Assembly (NCBI GenBank): GCA_029058705.1
Contig: JAIDXA010000055.1
Coordinates: 1-9,480 of the forward strand
Direction: 5' to 3'
Length of the DNA: 9,480 nucleotides
Origin: Paramuribaculum sp.
GTDB lineage: Bacteria; Bacteroidota; Bacteroidia; Bacteroidales; Muribaculaceae
How positions within the stretch are numbered: the stretch's first letter is position 1; each line of letters begins with the position of its first letter. Positions 1 to 6,063 of this stretch are shown one piece after another. A program made the position numbers and the translations under genes. The notes below the pieces were generated by a model, which saw only the letters and a list, made by a program, of their open reading frames with translations, ran no database searches and had not been told where the DNA came from.

Positions 1-27
1 GTGGCGTTTTTGCAAGCAAATTGCCAC
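1..27. repeat. Imperfect dyad at the left window edge
   Basis: GTGGC (1-5) pairs with GCCAC (23-27), and inside it TTTGC (9-13) mirrors GCAAA (16-20). The transcript could form a short hairpin with a mismatch or two, or the inner palindrome could be a protein-binding site. A T-run follows at 36-42, about eight bases beyond the dyad, which is too far for a tidy intrinsic terminator. The window edge cuts the context, so a role in ending an upstream gene cannot be decided. Confidence 0.3.
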
Positions 28-341
28 AATCCGTATTTTTTTGCAGCATTTATCACAAAAAATAAAATACAAACCAAGCCGTCTGATTTGCTAATAATTT
101 AAAAGGAAATAATGCCGATTATTGATAAATCATAAGCGGATTTTTGCGCGCTGCCACTCGTTTTTTCAAAATACGGTCAGGAAAAAATCGTCGGCAGGGA
201 AGTATTGGCCAACCGAAACCTGCCGTCTGTGCGGTTCTGTTTAGCGTCCGAGAAATTAATGTGCAGTAAATCAGCCGTCAGGGAGCTTGAAGTAACTCTT
301 TATAAGAGATGCTCACCGGATATCAGGTAGGTCCTGGTGTT

Positions 342-390
342 TGATTGAAAAAGGTAACGGTATGGTTATTAGGCTTACAACAATCAATCA
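342..390 (+). promoter_or_regulatory. Nested inverted repeat in the susC leader
   Basis: TGATTGA (342-348) is exactly complementary to TCAATCA (384-390). Inside it GGTAAC (353-358) can pair with GTTATT (365-370) around a six-base loop, using two G-U pairs. Together they could form an outer stem enclosing a small hairpin, ending 24 bases before the susC start codon. This is seen directly in the sequence. That it folds in RNA or regulates translation or transcript stability is inference. It does not resemble a riboswitch class I can name. The outer stem closes a 35-base interval and has only seven pairs, so chance is possible. Confidence 0.3.
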
Positions 391-418
391 TATATGTTTA
401 ATTAAATTATTAGTATGA
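362..418 (+). CDS. Possible 18-codon upstream leader frame overlapping the susC start
   Basis: An ATG at 362 opens a frame encoding MVIRLTTINHICLIKLLV. Its TGA (416-418) overlaps the susC ATG (415-417) as ATGA, the arrangement typical of translational coupling. AAAGG at 350-354 sits seven bases before the ATG and looks like a Shine-Dalgarno site, although Bacteroidetes rarely depend on one. The frame runs through the inner hairpin and the right arm of the nested repeat, so translating it would disturb that structure. The peptide is hydrophobic and matches no family I know. A frame this short can arise by chance, so this is a candidate only. Confidence 0.22.
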   Translation: MVIRLTTINHICLIKLLV

Positions 419-3400
419 AAAAGCTGTTTCTATTACTTACAGCACTCGTGGCTATTGCGATAAGCGCGGCAGCGCAGAACCGCACTTTCCACGGCACAGT
501 GCTGAGCGCGGCCGATGGCGAACCGCTCATCGGTGCGGCAGTGACTCCGATCGGCGGCGGCCAACCGGTAGCAACCGACGTAGACGGTCACTTCACGATA
601 ACGGTCCCCGCTTCTGTGAAAGAAGCCAAGGTGACTTATGTCGGCCACAACCCTTTGACGGTGGCTTTGTCCAACGGCATGGTTGTCAAACTCGAAGCAT
701 CATCCACAATGCTCAATGATGTCATTGTTACCGGCTACGGTACGGGCAAGAAACTCGGATCTGTTGTCGGCTCTCTCAATGTTGTCAGTGATCAGGTTCT
801 TGAAAATACGCCATCGTCAAACTTTGTCGACGCTCTTCAGGGTCAGGTTCCGGGTCTGGCCATATTCTCCAACTCCGGCGAACCAAGCTCTATCCCGTCG
901 TCTATCCGCGTACGCGGTGTCAACTCGCTGAGCGCAAGCAACACCCCCCTCTTCATTCTCGACGGCGCGCCGACTACATCGGCGGTATTCACCACTCTGA
1001 GCCCCAGCGATATCGAGAGTGTGACAGTTTTGAAGGACGCGTCATCAACTGCCATCTACGGTAGCCGCGCGGCCAACGGTGTTATCGTCATCACAACCAA
1101 AAAAGGTAAATACGGCGAGTCCGGAACAGTTACCGTACGTGCCAACATGGGCTGGAGTCAGCGTGCCGACAACAAGATCGACATCATGAACTCCGAACAG
1201 TATATCCGTTTCCGTGACCTCACCGGCAACCCTGTCAGCCAGGATGTGCGCGATCTCGTCGCCAACTACGGCATCAACACCGACTGGCGCAAGGAAGTGA
1301 TCAAGGCAAGCGCTCCGATGTATTCGATGGAAGGCCGCGTAACCGGCGGTTCCGAACGCATCCGCTATTATCTCTCGCTCGGCTATTATGATCAGGACGG
1401 TCTGATCGATGCCTCAAAAATCCGTCGCGAGACTATGCGCGCCAATATCGACGCCAAGGTCAACGACTGGTTCTCGGTCGGCCTGTCGACGAACTTCGGT
1501 TATGAAAAATCGACAAGCAACAGTGCAGCCGCAGGCAACAGCGATAATGGCGGTTACTACTCCAACAACCCCTTCGTTCAAGCCTATAACCTGCTGCCGT
1601 ATGATTCGCCCCGCTACTACTCGTTCAACGAAAACGGCGATATAGTCTACGGCGACAAGGCTATCTACTATCACTATTCGGGACAACAGGATGCGAACTA
1701 TTTCAACCGTAACTATATCAATCCCGACAGAACGACCGTGACGGCCATGATGACTCTCTATGAGCAGATCAATCCGCTGAAAGGTCTGACAATCCGCGCG
1801 CAGCAGGCTGTCAATGCCTTCGACTACCGTTCTTCGTTGTTCCGTTTTGCCGGCGAACCGTTCTATACACCTATGGGCGACCTCGTCGACAACTCCAGCG
1901 TGTCCACAACCAACAGCCAGTCGTTCCAGCGCTGGTATCAGTTTACATACACCAACACGGCCGAATATAAATTCTCGTTGGCCGACAAAAACCATTTCAC
2001 ACTCCTCGCCGGTCAGGAATCAATCATAAACCGCAGCAATCAGTTCGGTGTAAGCACTACCGGACAGCCATCGCTCAAACAGTGGCTTCTGACACAAGGA
2101 ACATCCGTGACAATGAACAATGTTTCGCAAAGCATCTATGAAATGGTGATGAACTCATATTTCTTCAACCTTTCGTATGATTTCGACAATAAATATTTCG
2201 TTGACGCCTCGATCCGTCGCGACGGCAGCTCCAAATTCGCTCCCGGCCACCGCTGGTCGACATTCTATGCTGTCGGTGCTATGTGGGACGCTCATCAGGA
2301 AAACTTCCTGAAGGATCTTACGTGGCTTTCAGCCGCAAAACTGCGACTCAATTACGGAACTACCGGTAACTCGGGCATCGACAACTATCAGTATTTCGGT
2401 ACGGTAGGCACAGGCCGAATCTACAATGGCGAAAACTCGCTTGCGCTTGGCACTCGTGAAAACCTTAATCTGAAATGGGAAACAGTCAAGTCATTCGATG
2501 TCGGTGTCGACCTCGGTTTCCTCAACCGTCTGAATCTTTCGGCCGATTTCTATGTGAAAAACACCAAGGACATGCTCATGAGTGTTCCTCTGAGTGTGAC
2601 AACCGGCTACACTGCGGGCATGTCAAACGTCGGTTCTATGCGTAACATAGGTGTCGATGTGGATTTCAATGCCGACATTTACGCTGACAAAGACTGGTAT
2701 GTCGGAGCAGGAGTAAACTTCGGCTATAACAAAAACACAATTACCGAACTCTTCAACGGTCTTGACAGATTTACCGTTCCCGGAACGGGAGTGACCTACG
2801 AAGTAGGCAAGAATCCGTTCTCGCTGCATAACGTGCGTTATGCAGGCGTCGACCCCCGCGACGGCCAGCAGATGTGGTACACTAAAGACGGCAACCTCAC
2901 CAAACAGTTTAATGAAGCGCGCGACGAAGTGGACCTCGGCAAGAGCTACATCGCACCCTGGAACGGCGGTTTCAACCTCCAGGCCCGCTGGAAAGGCCTC
3001 AGCCTCCGTGCAGACTTCAACTGGTCGGCACAGAAGTATATCTTCAATGCCACCTACTGGTATGTCAACACTGTCGCCAACGCCGTTTCGCGTAACATGA
3101 ACGGTAGCACCAACATGCTCAATGTATGGACCAAACCCGGCGATGTCACCGACATCCCCAATATTCTTGACCTCTATGGCAATCCTCAGGAGGTTCAGCC
3201 CGACAGCCGAATGGTTGAAAACGCATCGTTCCTCCGTCTGAAGAACCTTACATTGAGCTATTCTCTGCCAAAAGCATGGCTCAACGCCATCAAGATGCAG
3301 AATATACAGTTCCACTTCACCGGACGAAATCTGTTTACAATCACTGACTTCACCGGTATCGACCCCGAATACGAGGCAAATGTCGTACACTTCATGTACC

Positions 3401-3444
3401 CCAATACCCGTCAGTATGAAATCGGTGTAGAAGTATCATTCTAA
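415..3444 (+). CDS. SusC/RagA-family TonB-linked outer membrane transporter
   Basis: This is the outer-membrane channel of a SusCD importer. It takes up oligomers bound by its SusD partner, powered by TonB-ExbBD. The 1009 residues are normal for the family. A signal peptide (about 1-21, ending SAAAQ) is followed by a carboxypeptidase-regulatory-like beta-sandwich (about 23-100), a TonB-box-like DVIVTGYG (102-109), and a plug ending in the hallmark DASSTAIYGSRAANG and ITTKKGK (208-232). The rest is a beta-barrel closing with the typical terminal Phe (EVSF). No STN signalling domain lies between signal peptide and sandwich, so direct FecR/ECF-sigma signalling through this protein is unlikely. 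The start at 415 gives a clean signal peptide in an A/T-rich context. The SusD gene begins 28 bases downstream. The substrate cannot be read from sequence; peptide (RagA-like) or glycan are both possible. Confidence 0.96.
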   Translation: MKKLFLLLTALVAIAISAAAQNRTFHGTVLSAADGEPLIGAAVTPIGGGQPVATDVDGHFTITVPASVKEAKVTYVGHNPLTVALSNGMVVKLEASSTMLNDVIVTGYGTGKKLGSVVGSLNVVSDQVLENTPSSNFVDALQGQVPGLAIFSNSGEPSSIPSSIRVRGVNSLSASNTPLFILDGAPTTSAVFTTLSPSDIESVTVLKDASSTAIYGSRAANGVIVITTKKGKYGESGTVTVRANMGWSQRADNKIDIMNSEQYIRFRDLTGNPVSQDVRDLVANYGINTDWRKEVIKASAPMYSMEGRVTGGSERIRYYLSLGYYDQDGLIDASKIRRETMRANIDAKVNDWFSVGLSTNFGYEKSTSNSAAAGNSDNGGYYSNNPFVQAYNLLPYDSPRYYSFNENGDIVYGDKAIYYHYSGQQDANYFNRNYINPDRTTVTAMMTLYEQINPLKGLTIRAQQAVNAFDYRSSLFRFAGEPFYTPMGDLVDNSSVSTTNSQSFQRWYQFTYTNTAEYKFSLADKNHFTLLAGQESIINRSNQFGVSTTGQPSLKQWLLTQGTSVTMNNVSQSIYEMVMNSYFFNLSYDFDNKYFVDASIRRDGSSKFAPGHRWSTFYAVGAMWDAHQENFLKDLTWLSAAKLRLNYGTTGNSGIDNYQYFGTVGTGRIYNGENSLALGTRENLNLKWETVKSFDVGVDLGFLNRLNLSADFYVKNTKDMLMSVPLSVTTGYTAGMSNVGSMRNIGVDVDFNADIYADKDWYVGAGVNFGYNKNTITELFNGLDRFTVPGTGVTYEVGKNPFSLHNVRYAGVDPRDGQQMWYTKDGNLTKQFNEARDEVDLGKSYIAPWNGGFNLQARWKGLSLRADFNWSAQKYIFNATYWYVNTVANAVSRNMNGSTNMLNVWTKPGDVTDIPNILDLYGNPQEVQPDSRMVENASFLRLKNLTLSYSLPKAWLNAIKMQNIQFHFTGRNLFTITDFTGIDPEYEANVVHFMYPNTRQYEIGVEVSF

Positions 3445-3472
3445 TCTCCTTTAGCAACACAATATATAAAAA

Positions 3473-5017
3473 ATGAAAAAAACATTATTATCAATATTGG
3501 CAGCCGGAGCGCTTGTGCTTTCTTCCTGCGACATGAATCTTGAGCAACCGGGGTCGATCACCGTCGGCGAATCGGTGCAGACTGCAGATGATGTCCGCGG
3601 ATTCCGCAACAACCTTTACAGCTCGCTCCGCGCGCTCTGCAGCGGTGCTTACATAACAGACTCGGAACTCCAGAGTGATTTCTTCATTGGTCTGCGTGGC
3701 AACGGCGGTCGCGGAAGCACAATGTCACAAAGCACTTTCAACCCGTCGACCGCGACAATTTCCGACAACTATTCGGGATGTTATTCGGTCATGAAAACTG
3801 TCAACTTCCTTCTTGCTGAGGCAACAAGACTTATTGACAGCGGAACGCTTACTGCCGACGAGGTGGCAGAGGTGAACCGTTACATCGCCGAAACCAAATT
3901 CATGCGTGCCTATATCTACTTCTGGCTCTTTGACCACTACTGCCAGGACTATACGCCCGACAAGGCAAACACTGCCGGTCTCGGTCTGCAGCTTGTCACT
4001 GTCTACAACCCGAACATGACACCTGCCGAGTATCCCGGCCGCAGCACAATGGCAGAAGCCGTTGAGCTGATAAACAAAGACCTTGAAGACGCATTCAACG
4101 GGCTTCAGGAATGGGAAACCGCCGACGCTACCGACTGTGTGCCCAACGCTCCCTATGTGAGCTCGTATGCGGTAGCAGCCCTTCAGGCCCGTGTGGCTCT
4201 TGTGACACATGACTATTCTACCGCGGTGTCAAAATCGCAATTTGTTATCGGGTCGCCGAACTATGCGCTCACCACCGGTCAGGCTTATATCAACATGTGG
4301 TCGAACGACCAGGGCTCCGAACTGATCTTCGTTCCATTCGTCGACGCCAACGAGTCGGCATATGTAGGTTCATTCTTTGATGCCTACAACTACATCTCGA
4401 ACTGGCCGACCCGCGTCGATTATATCCCGACCTTCGACGTGGTCAATTCCTATGCCGATGAAGACATCCGTTTCGAAGCGTTCTTTGCAGGATTGGAAAT
4501 GGTTGTCGACGCACAGCCCACGGGTGCGTTCATCTTCTACAAGTATCCGGGCAACCAGGCGCTTATAACCGGCACTACCAACAATTACAAGAACAAACCG
4601 AAGCCATTCCGTCTGTCGGAACAGTATCTTATTCTTGCCGAGGCCGCACAGGCTTCAAATGATGAGACCGTTGCCAACGAAGCGCTCAACACACTGCGTC
4701 AGGCTCGTATTTCGGGATACACAGCCCAGACCTTCTCAGGAACACGCCTTCGCGACGAGATCCGCAGCGAACGCGCCAAAGAGCTTATCGGTGAAGGATT
4801 CCGCATCAGCGACCTCCGCCGCTGGGGTCTCGGATTCTCCCGCAGTTCCGAATATATGAATTTCGGGCCGCAATATACTCCCGTTCAGGATCTGTTCCTT
4901 TCAGGCGATCTGGCGGTGCGCTATCAGGCAAACGACTACCGCTACACCTGGCCTATTCCCAACGACGAGTTTGAGGTGAACCATCAGCTTGCAGGCCAGC
5001 AGAATCCCGGCTATTGA
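3473..5017 (+). CDS. SusD/RagB-family surface nutrient-binding lipoprotein
   Basis: This lipoprotein caps the SusC barrel and captures substrate at the cell surface. The 514 residues start with a lipoprotein signal peptide whose lipobox LSSC places the lipidated Cys at 19. The helical TPR-like fold is recognisable from family signatures: ETKFMRAYIYFWLFDHY, then GRSTMAEAVELINKDLEDA (about 189-207), and the C-terminal block IRSERAKELIGEGFRISDLR followed by RWG (430-452). It ends in the usual WPIPNDEFEVN...QNPGY. The gene follows susC after 28 bases and precedes a third lipoprotein gene by 42 bases, so co-transcription is very likely. The ligand cannot be inferred from the fold, as SusD homologues bind glycans or, for RagB, peptides. 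No truncation or frameshift is seen. Confidence 0.95.
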   Translation: MKKTLLSILAAGALVLSSCDMNLEQPGSITVGESVQTADDVRGFRNNLYSSLRALCSGAYITDSELQSDFFIGLRGNGGRGSTMSQSTFNPSTATISDNYSGCYSVMKTVNFLLAEATRLIDSGTLTADEVAEVNRYIAETKFMRAYIYFWLFDHYCQDYTPDKANTAGLGLQLVTVYNPNMTPAEYPGRSTMAEAVELINKDLEDAFNGLQEWETADATDCVPNAPYVSSYAVAALQARVALVTHDYSTAVSKSQFVIGSPNYALTTGQAYINMWSNDQGSELIFVPFVDANESAYVGSFFDAYNYISNWPTRVDYIPTFDVVNSYADEDIRFEAFFAGLEMVVDAQPTGAFIFYKYPGNQALITGTTNNYKNKPKPFRLSEQYLILAEAAQASNDETVANEALNTLRQARISGYTAQTFSGTRLRDEIRSERAKELIGEGFRISDLRRWGLGFSRSSEYMNFGPQYTPVQDLFLSGDLAVRYQANDYRYTWPIPNDEFEVNHQLAGQQNPGY

Positions 5018-5059
5018 TCCGGTTAAAACAAATGTGTGAAACATAAAAGAAAAAACATT

Positions 5060-5953
5060 ATGAAATTCAACAAAATATTTGCCGTGGCTCTTGCAGCCCT
5101 CACTCTGACGGCTTGTAACGATGACGATGATGTCAACAGCATTCCTGTTACCGTCAGCATGCAGCAGAGCACAATGTCGGTAGGCGAGGATGTGGCTGCG
5201 GGTGTCTACTACAATGTCCCTGTCATTCTCTCGGAAGCTCCCAATGGTCCTGTAACCGTGACCGTGGAAGTCGAAGGTGTCGGAAACGAACCGGCTCAGG
5301 AGGGACGCGACATTGTGATCACTCAGAAGACAATCACCATTCCGGCAGGCGAGCAGATCGGTTATATCCAGTTCTATCCTGTCGGCGACGAGGAGATCAA
5401 CGACGACCGCGAGATGCTTTTCACGATCACATCGGCGGCGGGTGCCTCGATCGGCACGGAAAAGACCTGTCTGGTGACGTTCATTGACAATGAGAAGTTC
5501 CTTCCCCCGGCCTATGCCGATCTGATGGGCGCATGGGACGTCACTACCGACGACGGTAACTTTACAGTCAATATCACCGGCTATCCGGAAGGTGATCCGA
5601 ACTATCTCAAGAAAGTAGTCATCACAGGATTCAACGGAGTTTCCTGGTGTCAGATAGAAGGCGACTTCTCGCTTGACGCTTCGACTATGGAATGCTCGAT
5701 CACGATGCAATACAATCAGACCGTTGCCGAGAGTGTCAACTTCGGACCTGCTATAGGAGTCTGCGATGTTGTTCTTGCAAGCTTCAACGGCCAGAGCCTG
5801 AGTCTTTCGGGAGCAGTTGTAGCACGGTCAAATCCCGAACAGAACATGTACACATGGAACAGCGGTGTATGCGGCGCAATTATGCAGAACGGTTCGTTCA
5901 GCGGACGAATCTGGTTCGGTTTCCTCTCCGTGACTATGACAAAGGCTCATTGA
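5060..5953 (+). CDS. Surface lipoprotein with Calx-beta-like domain, third gene of the SusCD operon
   Basis: An in-frame GTG at 5036 would extend the protein, but the ATG at 5060 gives a proper lipoprotein signal: MKFNKIFAVALAALTLTAC with the lipidated Cys at 19. NDDDD follows at once, resembling the acidic surface-export signal of Bacteroidetes lipoproteins. The 297-residue product has a Calx-beta-like region (about 28-145), shown by alternating beta pattern, TITIPAGEQIGYIQFYPVGD, EINDDREMLFTI and a closing VTFIDNEKF. The second half (about 150-297) opens with LMGAWDV and looks all-beta, with four cysteines (197, 212, 235, 271). I do not recognise it as a named family; a lipocalin-like or SusE/F-like binding role is a guess. 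Its place after susD suggests an accessory ligand-binding protein. A terminator follows 38 bases after the stop. Confidence 0.88.
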   Translation: MKFNKIFAVALAALTLTACNDDDDVNSIPVTVSMQQSTMSVGEDVAAGVYYNVPVILSEAPNGPVTVTVEVEGVGNEPAQEGRDIVITQKTITIPAGEQIGYIQFYPVGDEEINDDREMLFTITSAAGASIGTEKTCLVTFIDNEKFLPPAYADLMGAWDVTTDDGNFTVNITGYPEGDPNYLKKVVITGFNGVSWCQIEGDFSLDASTMECSITMQYNQTVAESVNFGPAIGVCDVVLASFNGQSLSLSGAVVARSNPEQNMYTWNSGVCGAIMQNGSFSGRIWFGFLSVTMTKAH

Positions 5954-5991
5954 TCGGCCCCGGTTGTAACCAAGTGATAAATTAGCTTCTC

Positions 5992-6035
5992 AAAAGCGCA
6001 CGCCGGTCAATTCACCGACTGACGTGCGCTTTTTT
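5992..6035 (+). terminator. Intrinsic terminator of the SusCD operon
   Basis: AAAAGCGCACG (5992-6002) and CGTGCGCTTTT (6023-6033) form a perfect 11-pair stem. After one C/A mismatch, inner pairing CGGTC (6004-6008) with GACTG (6017-6021) lengthens it, including one G-U. A run of six T (6030-6035) overlaps the descending arm. The A-run on the other side also allows bidirectional function. It lies 38 bases after the third lipoprotein stop and only 28 bases before the protease ATG, which leaves little room for a separate protease promoter after it. Confidence 0.9.
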
Positions 6036-6063
6036 GCTCTCCTTCAATATAATATAACAGATA

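Larger units (their letters stand above)
1..414. other. Non-coding region and leader upstream of the susC-type gene
   Basis: This 414-base stretch has no substantial reading frame on either strand. It is AT-rich at both ends and more mixed in the middle. It holds a dyad at the left edge (1-27), an 8-base palindrome TTGGCCAA (205-212), a small hairpin CTCTT/AAGAG (296-300 with 304-308), a nested inverted repeat (342-390) and a short frame abutting susC (362-418). I looked for the Bacteroidetes promoter pattern TAnnTTTG with an upstream TTG and found no clean match. The nearest is TATGTTTA (393-400), one base off and probably too close to the start codon. The transcription start is therefore undetermined. 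Long structured leaders are common before susC homologues, but that is family knowledge and not shown here. Confidence 0.6.

Noticed and set aside
1..49. Possible start of a divergent gene on the minus strand (ATG at 49-47 open to the window edge)
   Set aside because: Only about 16 codons are visible, with no recognisable motif, and it overlaps a dyad. This is too little to support a gene.
205..212. TTGGCCAA palindrome in the leader as an operator
   Set aside because: A single 8-base palindrome without a repeat, regulator gene or promoter context is not enough to call a site.
1414..1995. Long minus-strand open frames inside susC (also 2623-3390)
   Set aside because: They lie opposite a clear SusC coding frame, show no family motifs or start context, and fit codon-bias shadows.
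5036..5059. Upstream GTG start for the third lipoprotein
   Set aside because: It adds a short basic stretch before a well-formed lipoprotein signal peptide. The ATG at 5060 places the lipobox Cys at 19, as in SusD.
4901..5710. 269-codon minus-strand open frame across the susD end and the third lipoprotein
   Set aside because: It crosses two well-supported genes and their intergenic gap, has no recognisable domain, and is best explained as an antisense shadow.
5692..5985. Frame overlapping the end of the third lipoprotein gene and running past its stop
   Set aside because: It is out of frame with a supported gene, has no motif, and stops just before the terminator; judged chance.
6048..6053. 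TATAAT resembling an E. coli -10 box before the protease gene
   Set aside because: Bacteroidetes housekeeping promoters use TAnnTTTG rather than TATAAT, no partner element is seen, and it lies only 10 bases before the ATG.
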